DNA of 64,000 nucleotides from Druceiella hillmani (lineage: Eukaryota; Arthropoda; Insecta; Lepidoptera; Hepialidae), in contig JAYKKI010000074.1 of the NCBI GenBank assembly GCA_039881145.1, forward strand, positions 6,640,001 through 6,704,000. Direction: 5' to 3'. Positions 55,201 through 61,248 of the stretch are shown piece by piece. Within the stretch, counting starts at the first letter, position 1. Every line of letters begins with the position of its first letter. The notes below the pieces were generated by a model. The model was not told where the DNA came from. It saw only the letters and a list, made by a program, of their open reading frames with translations, and did not search any database. Position numbers and translations under genes: made by a program.

Positions 55201-56748
55201 AGTCCTTAATCTAGATGGGTGGAAGCTTTAGAAGGTAATTATGGGACACTATTGGAGGTTTATCAAAGGTCCCCATTTTTGTATGGGGGGGTATGTCATG
55301 GGTCCTGGAGGGGTTCCGAGACAATCCGGGTGGACACTGGAGGATGTTCATAGTGCAATTTCTTCTACTCTGACTTATTTCTGAGGATGACTGCACAGCA
55401 CAATCATTTCCGTATCGGGTGACCCTTGTTATTCAATTTGGGTATGCAATCCTCGTTTCTGTTTGAAGATACATAACACATAAATTGAAATACTTAAAGT
55501 AGTAATTAATTAAATGCATTTGTAAATAATAAAATTCCCGACACATATAGAAACAAAAAATAAAACATTACTTTTGAAAATCTTTGGTGTGAACATTGAT
55601 TACGATGTAGTTTTTTATTATTTCAGTGTGTATTTTAAGTTTTTTTTCTACAAAATATAGAAACCAAAAAATATTTGACAATAAAATTATAATAGTTAAA
55701 AACATTATAATATAGATTATTTTAATAATGATAAACACGTAGCATTTCTTGCAAAAAATAATAAAAACAAGTTTTCTCACAAAAAATATAGAATTGTTGG
55801 ACCCATTCAATTTTGAATTTTCACAGGTTGGTGAACAAAGCAACACTGGTAGCAGTGGAGCGCACAGTATGGTAGGCAAGCTCGTTCTGAGCTCTGACCT
55901 AAAAAATAAAAAAAAATGCCCACTCCATATCCTTACCCCTAATATCCCCCCCACCCGAAATCTCAAAACATACTTTTAATAAAAATCTGCTTGACTTGCA
56001 TACTTCTGCCAGGTTCTTAGCATGGAAAACTCTTATGACTTCATTGTTTTATCATACACATGTAAAGGTTTTCTCTTAATTTTGTCATTACAACTGTATA
56101 ATTTTGTCATTGTGACAGGATGCCATGCCTGCACAGTAAAATCCACTTAAAGGTTTTAAACATCTTAATCCTCTTTTTTTCACAGAAAGTGTACATAAAG
56201 CAATATCTACTGAGATACCATCAACATCCACAAGGTCTTCAGCAGAAAGGAGTACAAAAGATAAACCAACAACTACAGCCAGTGAAGATCCCACCAGTTC
56301 ATCGGATTTAGACAAAGTCGATGGGTCGAGGACTGATACGACAGTTAAACAATCGACAAGTGAGCTTGAAGCAAGTACTTCGGTGTGTATGGAAGACTCC
56401 TCTGTGTTTAAGTCGCAATCGGAAAATGCCAAATTAGATCTAAGTATAACAGATGGAGCTGAATTATCTGTAGCACTGGGGAAATTGCAAATTGTTAAAA
56501 TAGAATCATCGGATGACACCTGCTTGGCTTCAGTGTCAAGCAGCAATCTAGAAACGCAGAAGCATAACAAAGAATCGAAATTATTTAATAAGCCTTTAGA
56601 CAGTTTAGGGGAGAAAAGTCCCGCCCTCATGACTGTAAGCACCCAATCCATTATAACTATACCAGAGGTTTCAGAACATAAAAGTACTGCTGAAGATGTA
56701 ATATATGAAAATATGGAATCGGAAATGGCAGAGGAAGCGACACCGTGA
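6468..56748 (+). CDS. RB1CC1: RB1CC1/FIP200 (insect Atg17) autophagy-initiation scaffold, complete 17-exon gene
   Basis: Exons: 6468-6535, 7248-7459, 8315-8553, 13904-14031, 14279-14475, 15854-16047, 17583-17765, 19981-20153, 21680-21866, 24903-25186, 31281-31364, 33082-33391, 34067-35103, 41858-42026, 42649-42786, 49818-49950, 56186-56748. The sum is 4299 nt, 1432 residues plus stop. FIP200 binds ATG13 and ULK1/Atg1 and scaffolds the kinase complex at sites of autophagosome formation; its claw binds cargo receptors. Visible parts are: a ubiquitin-like N-terminus (VNGGE and [12 protein letters not shown] blocks), an alpha-helical half to about residue 650, an acidic Ser-rich linker with EFYIEES (about 726-732), a coiled coil (about 754-1095), the claw (about 1134-1220) and a Ser/Thr-rich acidic tail (to 1432). 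It is shorter than human FIP200 (1594 residues), mainly in the coiled coil. The start matches the family N-terminus (M-LYVF-V-GT--TFD). The donor of the coiled-coil exon is the only weak junction. Confidence 0.93.
6536..7247 (+). other. RB1CC1 intron 1
   Basis: About 0.7 kb, AT-rich, gtaagt to ttttcag. Nothing else recognised. Confidence 0.85.
7248..7459 (+). CDS. RB1CC1: RB1CC1 coding exon 2 (ubiquitin-like region)
   Basis: A 212-nt exon, ttttcag acceptor and gtgagt donor. It encodes the family-diagnostic [10 protein letters not shown] and [16 protein letters not shown] blocks of the N-terminal ubiquitin-like fold. Phase 1 exit (split Glu codon G|AA). Confidence 0.95.
7460..8314 (+). other. 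RB1CC1 intron 2
   Basis: About 0.86 kb, AT-rich. It contains a 24-bp perfect direct repeat (7947-7970 and 8051-8074, atttaaactatttgtatact...). No coding sequence seen. Confidence 0.8.
8315..8553 (+). CDS. RB1CC1: RB1CC1 coding exon 3
   Basis: A 239-nt exon, gatttccag acceptor and CAG|gtttgt donor, phase 0 exit. The first third is a small VDL/PSV internal repeat (VDLSPSVDL ... VDLKPSV, residues about 101-118). The rest ([19 protein letters not shown], then [10 protein letters not shown]) aligns with the FIP200 helical region, where human has a near-identical VHDEHLQHQ. Confidence 0.94.
9961..10009. repeat. Short tandem direct repeat (23 bp x 2)
   Basis: actattaataaaagaatcaa plus tat occurs at 9961-9983 and again at 9987-10009, with three bases between. 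Confidence 0.9.
12404..13460 (+). pseudogene. piggyBac-family transposase remnant (N-terminal half), degraded
   Basis: Reading fragments resemble piggyBac (DDE_Tnp_1_7) transposases. An N-terminal [10 protein letters not shown] stretch (about 12.46 kb) is followed by a frame break, then an open frame 12785-13285. That frame has the typical start of the domain: [24 protein letters not shown] and [18 protein letters not shown]. After another frame break a piece reads FIENSQLCY, matching the F-ENS--CY block of the family. The catalytic half is absent. Stops and frameshifts mean it is dead. It lies in RB1CC1 intron 3 on the sense strand. I could not identify the terminal repeats. Confidence 0.7.
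13787..13851. repeat. Short direct repeat (ttcacctgttagtttactt x 2)
   Basis: The 19-bp string ttcacctgttagtttactt occurs twice about 40 bp apart, just upstream of coding exon 4. Confidence 0.85.
13904..14031 (+). CDS. RB1CC1: RB1CC1 coding exon 4
   Basis: A 128-nt exon, attctag acceptor and TTAAG|gtaggt donor. It begins [14 protein letters not shown], matching human GWAAIMANLEDC. Entry phase 0, exit phase 2. Confidence 0.94.
14279..14475 (+). CDS. RB1CC1: RB1CC1 coding exon 5
   Basis: A 197-nt exon, ttttttag acceptor and GAAG|gtcagt donor. It encodes [18 protein letters not shown] (human: VSVMAKIPLLECL), then a Ser/Gly-rich loop. Exit phase 1. Confidence 0.93.
14476..15853 (+). other. RB1CC1 intron 5
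   Basis: About 1.4 kb, strongly AT-rich, with TTAATTAA-like runs around 15.58-15.67 kb. No gene or transposon recognised. Confidence 0.75.
15854..16047 (+). CDS. RB1CC1: RB1CC1 coding exon 6
   Basis: A 194-nt exon, ttttgcag acceptor and TTG|gtaagt donor, phase 0 exit. It contains [19 protein letters not shown], equivalent to human SLLDWINVQDRPNDVESL. Confidence 0.94.
16048..17582 (+). other. RB1CC1 intron 6
   Basis: About 1.5 kb, AT-rich; nothing recognised beyond splice borders gtaagt and tttttcag. Confidence 0.75.
17583..17765 (+). CDS. RB1CC1: RB1CC1 coding exon 7
   Basis: A 183-nt (61-codon) phase-0 exon. It contains the highly conserved [19 protein letters not shown] (human NMKAIKGLEDRLYALDQMI). 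Donor CAG|gtaaat. Confidence 0.95.
17766..19980 (+). other. RB1CC1 intron 7
   Basis: About 2.2 kb, AT-rich. It holds a long (TA)n tract and a small cluster of tctaggata repeats near 18.69-18.73 kb. No coding signal. Confidence 0.75.
17937..18012. repeat. (TA)n microsatellite
   Basis: Almost pure TA repeats, interrupted once by catgtg near 17.955 kb. Confidence 0.95.
19981..20153 (+). CDS. RB1CC1: RB1CC1 coding exon 8
   Basis: A 173-nt exon, gttacag acceptor and CTTGG|gtaaat donor. It encodes [20 protein letters not shown], then [18 protein letters not shown]; human reads NQKRAENLKDASVLPDLCLS, HANQLMIMLQNHRKLLDI. Exit phase 2. Confidence 0.95.
20154..21679 (+). other. RB1CC1 intron 8 with diverged direct repeats
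   Basis: About 1.5 kb. Two blocks look like old tandem duplications: about 20337-20460 against 20457-20570 (both with a GATC/GATCTAA--AAAGCTGAAAA core), and about 21119-21225 against 21296-21370 (both with GGCAGG-AAAGGATCTT and a GACCC-TTG core). No protein signal. Confidence 0.55.
21680..21866 (+). CDS. RB1CC1: RB1CC1 coding exon 9
   Basis: A 187-nt exon, atttgcag acceptor and AACT|gtaagt donor, phase 0 exit. It contains [15 protein letters not shown], equivalent to human VEVVRRKMFIKHYRE. Confidence 0.93.
22017..23565 (-). mobile_element. LINE (non-LTR retrotransposon) fragment, interrupted by a piggyBac derivative
   Basis: On the minus strand the 23232-23560 part translates to a reverse-transcriptase palm stretch, with VRQGDAL and an [16 protein letters not shown] box (YADD-type catalytic motif, here YVDD). 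It is followed by [13 protein letters not shown]. After the inserted element the same frame continues as [20 protein letters not shown], which is typical of RTE/Jockey-like LINE proteins. Beyond that the frame decays. The minus-strand 3' end carries an ATGAATGAATGA tail at about 22022-22038, like the short tandem tails of RTE-type elements. It is 5' truncated and dead. Family assignment is from motif recall. Confidence 0.7.
22666..23231. mobile_element. Short piggyBac-like element with TTAA duplications, nested in the LINE
   Basis: About 560 bp flanked on both sides by TTAA (22666-22669 and 23228-23231). Its termini are inverted repeats: left CCCTTTGAGTGCCA, right (reverse complement) CCGTTTTAGTGCCA, matching at 12 of 14 positions. 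On the plus strand an acidic stretch rich in SDSGSD and SDSDNSDD (about 22850-22985) resembles the acidic N-terminus of piggyBac transposases; the rest of the transposase is missing. It is therefore a non-autonomous deletion derivative. The LINE reading frame is intact across the site once the insert and one TTAA are removed. Confidence 0.8.
23801..23858. repeat. Tandem duplication, 28 bp x 2
   Basis: The unit atgttaggagataaagggaa-gatgatgc is repeated head to tail with no mismatch. Confidence 0.95.
24903..25186 (+). CDS. RB1CC1: RB1CC1 coding exon 10 (ATG13-binding region)
   Basis: A 284-nt exon, attttcag acceptor and CACG|gtaaga donor, exit phase 2. It starts WASDVA (human EWAGALV) and contains [15 protein letters not shown], then [19 protein letters not shown]; human reads WPPSFCTQKPRKFDCELPDI. 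The human LQFL motif, needed for ATG13 binding, aligns with ADYI here (about residue 600). Confidence 0.93.
27905..28190 (+). repeat. SINE-like interspersed repeat
   Basis: The stretch gcagcaaacaggctgacagg, then ccacatgatg-aaagcggtca and later cttcaaaccggaacacagca, resembles from memory a short interspersed repeat common in insect genomes. Its consensus features are 'ggccacctgatgg-aagcggtcaccg', 'agatgttat' and 'caaaccggaacac'. It ends near the twice-occurring catacatagcgg. No coding potential. Family identity is unverified. Confidence 0.45.
28445..30868 (+). pseudogene. hAT-type transposase remnant (ZMYM/DUF4371-like) with right terminal repeat
   Basis: Fragments in shifting frames on the plus strand read like a hAT transposase of the zinc-finger MYM type: [19 protein letters not shown] at the start, [13 protein letters not shown] and [20 protein letters not shown] in the middle, and [18 protein letters not shown]. 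The C-terminal dimerisation block follows: [20 protein letters not shown], then [13 protein letters not shown] (about 30241-30356). The frame ends at TAG 30462-30464. Several stops and frameshifts kill it. About 400 bp further on, gccctggacggcggaaaccc followed by acgctacgccgctg ends at 30868; its reverse complement starts CAGCGGCGTAGCG, a typical hAT terminus. I found no matching left terminus. Confidence 0.75.
31281..31364 (+). CDS. RB1CC1: RB1CC1 coding exon 11
   Basis: An 84-nt exon, ttttacag acceptor and GACAG|gtgaga donor; enters and leaves in phase 2. It encodes a charged helix-like segment, [20 protein letters not shown]. Confidence 0.88.
31560..32048 (+). pseudogene. piggyBac-family transposase remnant (C-terminal part)
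   Basis: Reading across three frames gives a recognisable piggyBac C-terminal series: [20 protein letters not shown], a following YNET stretch with a VDL piece, LLDIAGL and [13 protein letters not shown], then a final block with a weak Cys/His pattern ([14 protein letters not shown]). Frameshifts between blocks show it is dead. It begins about 200 bp after RB1CC1 exon 11 and could belong to the same family as the N-terminal fragment in intron 3, though the two are 18 kb apart. Confidence 0.65.
32335..32397. repeat. Perfect 30-bp inverted repeat with 3-nt loop
   Basis: Left arm 32335-32364 (gaggattcaacatagagtga-tcactatgac), loop acg at 32365-32367, right arm 32368-32397 as the exact reverse complement. 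With one 1-nt bulge the pairing continues a few bases outward (ttta/taaa). It lies in RB1CC1 intron 11. Confidence 0.97.
33082..33391 (+). CDS. RB1CC1: RB1CC1 coding exon 12 (acidic linker with EFYIEES motif)
   Basis: A 310-nt exon, cttacag acceptor and CAG|gtagcc donor, exit phase 0. It is Ser/Glu-rich and probably disordered. Near its end [18 protein letters not shown] matches the short conserved motif of human FIP200 (NEFVIEENLSS), which lies just before the coiled coil. The core resembles an FFAT motif (VAP binding), preceded by acidic residues. GC content is higher than in the flanking introns. Confidence 0.9.
33392..34066 (+). other. RB1CC1 intron 12
   Basis: About 0.68 kb; AT-rich; ends aatttcag. 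Nothing else recognised. Confidence 0.85.
34067..35103 (+). CDS. RB1CC1: RB1CC1 coding exon 13 (central coiled coil)
   Basis: The largest exon, with an atttcag acceptor. It encodes about 345 residues (754-1098) of heptad-rich Lys/Glu/Leu sequence, such as [33 protein letters not shown] and [19 protein letters not shown]. The human coiled coil is much longer. The frame stays open to TAA at 35117-35119, so a donor must lie before that. Only phase-2 donors fit the next exon: GATAG|gttgtc (used here, end 35103) and GAAAG|gtcggc (end 35064). Neither is a strong consensus, so the exact exon end is uncertain by 39 nt. Confidence 0.88.
37110..37262. repeat. (TA)n/(TG)n microsatellite
   Basis: About 150 bp of TA repeats with short TGTG and GAATA interruptions. 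The Tyr/Ile open frames over it on both strands have no meaning. Confidence 0.95.
37532..39763 (-). mobile_element. pogo/Tigger DNA transposon, complete ends but dead
   Basis: The ends are cagtaaaacc at 37532 and ggttttacta at 39763, inverted repeats with a TA dinucleotide outside each end. The transposase is on the minus strand: a CENP-B-like DNA-binding part (39239 downward, [20 protein letters not shown], then [12 protein letters not shown]), followed by the DDE domain. That has NADEFG for the first catalytic Asp, immediately followed by a stop, then [20 protein letters not shown] and [24 protein letters not shown] follows in a shifted frame for the second Asp. [16 protein letters not shown] lies further on. 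The stop, the frameshift and an internal repeat make it inactive. The right arm is GC-rich. Confidence 0.85.
37686..37911. repeat. Direct repeat, copy 1 (inside Tigger)
   Basis: About 226 bp, from atgttatgatttagaattcg to tttttaaactga. It is nearly identical over most of its length to 39867-40091. This copy lies inside the Tigger element between its left end and the transposase 3' part. On the minus strand it keeps a readable stretch ([25 protein letters not shown]) that I cannot assign. Confidence 0.85.
39867..40091. repeat. Direct repeat, copy 2 (just outside Tigger)
   Basis: Copy of 37686-37911, starting about 100 bp beyond the right end of the Tigger element. The two copies share the gaattcggttcttcttgaat, ctcggatccagtacatcgct and cataacatttttagtgttta blocks. 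Confidence 0.85.
41005..41220. repeat. Imperfect direct duplication (about 75-85 bp x 2)
   Basis: A block with tataatgag-tttttttt-at followed by gtagta-actaatttatggg and atgttattttatt occurs at about 41005-41077 and again, diverged, at about 41138-41220. Confidence 0.75.
41493..41892. repeat. 200-bp tandem duplication spanning intron 13 end and start of coding exon 14
   Basis: Copy 1 is 41493-41690 and copy 2 is 41691-41892. They match except for about 10 substitutions and one 4-nt insertion (attt) in copy 2. The unit includes 160 bp of intron, the acceptor ttatatag and the first 35 nt of the exon. Copy 1 therefore presents a decoy acceptor and truncated exon start at 41656-41690, which is not followed by a donor. 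Reading on from it reaches a stop after about 20 codons. Confidence 0.95.
41858..42026 (+). CDS. RB1CC1: RB1CC1 coding exon 14 (linker and start of claw)
   Basis: A 169-nt exon, ttatatag acceptor and TTGCAG|gtgaga donor. It encodes [20 protein letters not shown], a Ser-rich linker, then [20 protein letters not shown]. The last part is the first strand pair of the FIP200 claw (human VGDLVLIILDERHDNYVLF). Exit phase 0. Confidence 0.95.
42027..42648 (+). other. RB1CC1 intron 14
   Basis: About 0.62 kb, gtgaga to ttttcag. AT-rich; nothing recognised. Confidence 0.85.
42649..42786 (+). CDS. RB1CC1: RB1CC1 coding exon 15 (claw core)
   Basis: A 138-nt (46-codon) phase-0 exon. It encodes [19 protein letters not shown], then [16 protein letters not shown]; human reads TLYFLHSESLPALDLKPG and VLGKVMEKEYCQAKK. 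Its last codon is the lysine equivalent to human K1569 of the claw pocket. Donor AAA|gtaagt. Confidence 0.96.
44166..44270. repeat. TA/TATACT-rich palindromic tract
   Basis: Alternating tatagtat, atatata and cttatact segments that can fold on themselves. Low complexity. Confidence 0.8.
44540..45080 (-). pseudogene. P-element/THAP9-like transposase remnant
   Basis: Minus-strand fragments in shifting frames follow the order of P-type transposases: [20 protein letters not shown], then [20 protein letters not shown] with a NGYTNTGKN continuation, then [20 protein letters not shown] with [15 protein letters not shown]. In P/THAP9 proteins the matching blocks are a DEM--- motif, an ALVFM--SLNG-WK-P segment and --K-LV--C-. 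Several stops show decay. No termini identified. Family identity is from motif recall. Confidence 0.6.
46180..47757 (-). pseudogene. hAT-type transposase remnant (BED finger/DUF659-like)
   Basis: On the minus strand, 47757-47500 encodes a start with [17 protein letters not shown] and [20 protein letters not shown], like a degraded BED zinc-finger region. Next come [15 protein letters not shown] and a [13 protein letters not shown] block, typical of DUF659 hAT proteins. Near 46.2-46.35 kb the C-terminal block is [20 protein letters not shown], then [20 protein letters not shown]. Stops and frameshifts throughout. It lies antisense in RB1CC1 intron 15. Confidence 0.75.
49818..49950 (+). CDS. 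RB1CC1: RB1CC1 coding exon 16 (claw C-terminal strand)
   Basis: A 133-nt exon, attacag acceptor and CATG|gtgaga donor, exit phase 1. It starts [20 protein letters not shown], matching human AQNRFKVPLGTKFYRVKAV; the Arg equivalent to human R1573 is present. Human FIP200 ends a few residues later. Here the exon continues as a Ser/Gly/Lys-rich stretch ([15 protein letters not shown]). Confidence 0.95.
51440..51517 (+). CDS. RB1CC1: Candidate 78-nt cassette exon of RB1CC1
   Basis: The block sits between acattgcag and gtaattacag. It is 78 nt (a multiple of three) and is open only in the frame set by exon 16 (phase 1 in, phase 1 out). It would add [20 protein letters not shown] and about six more residues between exons 16 and 17. 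It is markedly richer in G and C than the surrounding intron. I have no homology support, so it could be a chance exon-like fragment or a piece of a repeat. Confidence 0.4.
53200..53830 (-). pseudogene. hAT/ZMYM-type transposase fragment
   Basis: Minus-strand translation across frames gives [20 protein letters not shown], then [19 protein letters not shown] with [14 protein letters not shown] and [17 protein letters not shown]. In DUF4371-type hAT proteins the equivalent reads ---LK-LC-TRW-SR-DA----, then --I----. Stops break the frame. It lies antisense in intron 16. Confidence 0.65.
54100..55440 (+). mobile_element. LINE 3' fragment (R1/Jockey-like), degraded
   Basis: The block is less AT-rich than its flanks. 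The clearest piece is near 55.08-55.20 kb: [20 protein letters not shown], then [12 protein letters not shown]. This resembles the post-RT tail of R1/Jockey-type LINE proteins, where '--LTGHG-F--YLHRF-L--SP-C' is typical. The 54.57-55.03 kb part reads in several frames without a clear match. Stops abound. Family identity is from motif recall. Confidence 0.5.
56186..56748 (+). CDS. RB1CC1: RB1CC1 coding exon 17 (C-terminal tail)
   Basis: The final coding exon, with a strong acceptor (tttttttcacag), enters in phase 1 and ends at TGA 56746-56748. It encodes about 187 residues rich in Ser, Thr, Glu and Asp ([35 protein letters not shown]), with a more ordered-looking stretch [20 protein letters not shown]. 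Nothing like it follows the claw in human FIP200. The frame joins exactly to exon 16. Confidence 0.9.
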
Positions 56749-56929
56749 CAAGCGTCGTGAATTCATCTGCTTTGTGGTGATTGTACATAGCATGAACTTT
56801 GCGGGCCCCTAGGAGTGAACTTGTGTTGGTATCACATTTATGCTTATTTTAATGTTTATAGAATTTAATTTCCATGAATGCTATTGGCCTATTAACCGGA
56901 AGGATTTAGAGTGTTTGCTAATTAAATCA

Positions 56930-56935
56930 AATAAA
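56930..56935 (+). terminator. Poly(A) signal AATAAA (proximal)
   Basis: First AATAAA, about 180 nt after the RB1CC1 stop codon. A second one is at 57082-57087. Either could end a short transcript. Confidence 0.5.
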
Positions 56936-58026
56936 TGTTAATATTTCAAGAGTATTTTTGCAATTCTATCTTCTTTGCATCTATTTTTGCTGTATTTGTA
57001 AACTATTTAGATAAAGTAATCCTTAGGTTTTGTTCCATACCAGTTTTCAAATTGTCAATTTGAAAACTCTTTTTCGCTGACAATAAAACAATGTCATTAT
57101 CGAGTCTTTATTATCTCTATCGAGGCAATCTGTCTGTTACATTTAACAGTATGAATTACTACGTAGATTTCAGGTACCAAACGGATTGTAATAAATAAGC
57201 TTATACAGTAGCAAGTTTTCATTGTAATATACTTCATTTTATAATGTATTTCATTCTAGCTAGTTTAAAATTCAGTAGCTGTTAATTATTTTCTGGAAAA
57301 TTTTGTATAGGAATTTCCTATCATCATAAGCTCCCCCTGTAAGCTGCAAATTAAATGGCCCATTTGATTAATGATTTCATTATTTTAAATACAGAACAGA
57401 TTTATATGGGAGGACTATTTATATGTTTTATAGAAAAGACAGTGTTTGTGTTCTATAATTTTTGCAAAGGCTCCAATTGCTATCCGGTTAAAAGGTTAAA
57501 ATCCACAATGAAATTCAGGGCACAATAAAACTGCATAATAAATAATATTGTAAAATTAATTGCGAGTATATAGCGCCATTGTTGATAATTAATTCTTAAA
57601 GGTTAGTTGTAAGGAGTATTTGAAATGGTGCAAAGTTTAAATACTTTATATGTATATGGCAAGACTGTTCTTATATTGTTTAATCATGGTGACGGCATTG
57701 CAATTGTGTTTTGGGTGATTTAAATTTATTACAAATCCCCTGGTTCGCCCTCTAATTTTAATATTCAAGGTGAGTCTGGATAAATTCAATTAAGGTTACT
57801 ATAGTTATATTCTTGTAAGGATAGTTTATCCTATGAACGTCTTTAAAAAGTAATATCTTCGCATGTTTAACGGGGTATGATGATAAATGTATTCGTAAGA
57901 AATTTCTTGGACACAAAAACCACATGCAAAAACTGTGTACCCTTTCAGTTCAGTAAATTTAAGATGATTTAGGATAAGAACATTCGCCTTTTAATTGTGA
58001 TTGTTCCAATTATATTGTTCAAATTA

Positions 58027-58071
58027 GCCTTTCAAAACCTGATGCCTGAGGTGGTGACAGGTTTTGAAGGC
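58027..58071. repeat. Hairpin-forming inverted repeat in 3' flank
   Basis: gcctttcaaaacctg at 58027-58041 pairs with caggttttgaaggc at 58058-58071 (one bulged t), around a 16-nt loop that is unusually GC-rich for the region. Confidence 0.8.
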
Positions 58072-61000
58072 CACATGAACAAGTGATAAAAAATTATGTT
58101 TGAATTTAATATTCAGACCTTGTTGTCGTTATCAGTTTATATCGGTTAAAATAAAAAATTATGTTTCCAAACAAATCTTAATAAGAAATTTACTGAAAAA
58201 TTTAGTATGTTATTCATTTTACATAAATTATTTCGTTCAAAAATAAATTGTTTTGTGTTGTTGTACCATATCTGCACAAGGTGATTAACTGAATTGTTTC
58301 AATTTGTAACAAATTAAAACAGTTTGAAAATTATTTCATAATATAACAAAAAAATTAAGAAGATTTGACACTCCGTTAAAAGATTTAATGGATTAGAAAG
58401 GGTAATTATAAAAAAAAGAACATGAAAATTGAAAATTACAGTAGGTGAAAATAAAAAGTATTGAAAATATTCTTACAATTTTAGAAATAGAATAGCAAAA
58501 AGATCTTAAGTCTTAGCATTCTTAGTACAGTTAAAAAAATTAATTAATAGGAATTTATTTAGTTAACTTATTAATTAAAAATTGTTGACAAAAAATGGAT
58601 GTTTTCCTTGTTTGTTGAGTACTGTAAAAATTGAAAAAAAGGAAATAAGTTGTAACATGAACAATAAAAAAAAAATAAAATAGAGCATTAGGAAACATAG
58701 TCGAAATTGTCTATGCTTCTAATAACACATTGTATAAAGTCATTACATACATTAGAGACAATCAAACTATTATTGTGATATTTCTAAGAAGTTTAAGATA
58801 CCACCTAGATAAGTTTATATTTGGTAGTTTTGTATTAATAGCGTAACATCATATAAAATTTTATATTATCAAATGTAATTATCGCTTAAGCAATTAAGAC
58901 TTAAATGTCAAGCTAAATGTCTCGTTGCAATTAACATCACAAGTAAGATATTTTTTTAATTAATTAGATAGTGGTTTTGACCATCGACTATGTGTTAAAT
59001 GTTGTAACATTACAATTTTATCATTACATAACATTTAGTATCAAGTACAAAATCTGTTTTTATGAATTAAAATTGTTTGCTATTGCATTGTGCACTGTAG
59101 GCAGGCTGTGTATTTACACAAAAAAAAATAGAAATATTTTAACATAGACACAATTGCAAGCGTCATAAGGGGCATAATGTACATTGATTTGAGTGGCCTT
59201 GTTAGTTTATTTAGCTTTGTACACTGTAAGAATGCAAATTGTTGCTAAAGTTGTATATGTTATTATGAAGTGTAATTATGACTATCCATTAAATTGATTA
59301 GCTTTAGGGTCGAGACAGCGGTGAGGCACAGTGCTGATTTGATTTTTGTTTGGATTTGAATGTTGATAGTATTTTTTTAAACTTTGACTTTAAATAGTTC
59401 AGTGTTTGACAAATTATACAAAATTTTCATTCCATGTTGATGATATGGTAAAGTTTTTGCAGAGATAAGATAATAATGCATTGCCCAACATGGTTGTGAC
59501 GGTAATTAAAGTGTTACATAATTTTCTAAAGAACTGTCTTGTACATTTTTTATATTTTTTTTTTATTTAATATTTAAATTAACTCAAAAACCTATAAAAT
59601 ATGAATCCCCATGGTTTAAGTTTGTTGGTTTATTGGTCTAGTTAGCGAATGATGTTTAAAATATGAGAGGTATTGTGAAGGGTATATTGCTTATTTGCCA
59701 TGCAAATAATCTTTTCCTCACCAGTAATCCAATTTCTCTAATGGTTTCCACTAGGTGGCCGTAGTGTCGTTGTCTGACTGAATAATAATTGTTGTCTGTT
59801 GTCTGACTGAATAATAACATTTTCTTAATTTTTGCAAATTTATTTTTAAAGTTAATTAAACCATTACGAAGAAAAAATTTTTAAAATTCGCTTTTACAAT
59901 TTCAAATATTATTTCTTAAACTTCTTTGGTTTAACTATTGAGTCTTGAAAATTGTATCTTTCTCATATATACAGCATCAGTTTTTTTACCTATAACATAA
60001 AATTAACTGTTTTGATATAGTGTGATAATATTGCATTTGCAGAACGAAACAGATCTAACTCCAAAATGGAGAAACTCAGTTAATTGAATTGAAAGGCCGA
60101 AAAAGCAAAGTGTGTAACCTGTATACTTTGTCTTTTCCACTAACTGTTTTCAACATCAATTATTTACTGAACACGCTAAATTTTCAAACTTTGTAGGCTG
60201 TTTCTTAAAGGCTATGATTTTTAAGTTAAGTCACTTTTCGTTCTGTAAATATGATGTATAAACTTTTATATAAATCCCCTGAAATCAAAGCTTAGAATAA
60301 AAGTTTCATTAGAACCTGCTTAGTATTTTTAATAAGTTAAAAATGGACAAAGATTGGGAAAATGTTTGACTTCTAATTGTTCTAAATAAAGCTCTAGACA
60401 CTAAATTATATTTTATATCCATTATCTGTAAATTGTTTTAAGTGACATTTATATCAATCTAGTTTATAATTTCACAATTTGAATAGTAACAATTGAAATT
60501 GTGTTCTGGTTTTGCGGAAAAGTAAAACACAAAATGTCATATTTAAATCAAACGTATAATATTATTACCATGGTAAAACCAGATGGACCACATTTGTGGA
60601 AATTCTCAGTCGAATGTAAGTAAGTACAACTGTCAATATTTAAATGCTATAGTAGAAAAGATAGGTTGAATATCTGATGAAGAATTGCAACTTAGTTTTG
60701 TTATATTTATATGATTTTATTACCTTCTTAATATCAGTCTTCTTAGTAAACATTGTGGGAGCATAATTATTTAATATATCTTTATAAAATATTTAGCCAG
60801 CTTATTGAAAATTTAGATAATGATGAAGCTATGGAATGGTGTCCAGTTTCAAAAAAGTTTAGACTTGATATCTTTCAAAATAAAGTTAAAATATTTTTTA
60901 AGTATGTCACAGAGTAAAAGAAGAGACAATAATAAATATCCTACGGATGGTTTATGTTGATAATTGAGTTTTATTTTCAAATTATTTTCGTAGCACCATA

Positions 61001-61135
61001 TATGTTCCAATTTTGTGTGCTTATTGTTTTAGTTGTGTACATACTTTTTTGTCATGTCTATTGGATTTAGGTTAAAGTTGATGGCACATGGCAGGTGGAT
61101 AGGGAAGACGGTGGGGTGTGGGCGCATCCTTACAG

Positions 61136-61248
61136 TGTTGTAATGTACTGAACTCTAGAAGAGACATCACACAGCTACTTCTTACACACGTTGCGTTCGA
61201 CAGAATGTTGCTGTGGACATCTCTTGTACAGTTCAGTACATTACAACA
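61136..61248. repeat. Imperfect long inverted repeat in 3' flank
   Basis: tgttgtaatgtactgaact (61136-61154) is exactly complementary to agttcagtacattacaaca (61230-61248). Pairing extends inward with mismatches (agagacatc/gacatctct, cacagc/gctgtg) to a loop near 61.19 kb, so the whole could fold as a stem of about 45 bp. The surrounding 200 bp are less AT-rich than the flank. Confidence 0.8.

Larger units (their letters stand above)
49951..56185 (+). other. RB1CC1 intron 16 with candidate cassette exon, hAT and LINE remnants
   Basis: A 6.2-kb intron. It holds the candidate cassette exon (51440-51517), a minus-strand hAT fragment (53.2-53.8 kb) and a plus-strand LINE fragment (54.1-55.4 kb). 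A GC-richer block at about 55.81-55.97 kb is unassigned. Confidence 0.75.

Noticed and set aside
55749..55979. Possible extra RB1CC1 exon at 55817-55870 (ttttcacag ... gtaggc)
   Set aside because: In the frame required by exons 16 and 17 it hits a stop at once (TGG TGA).
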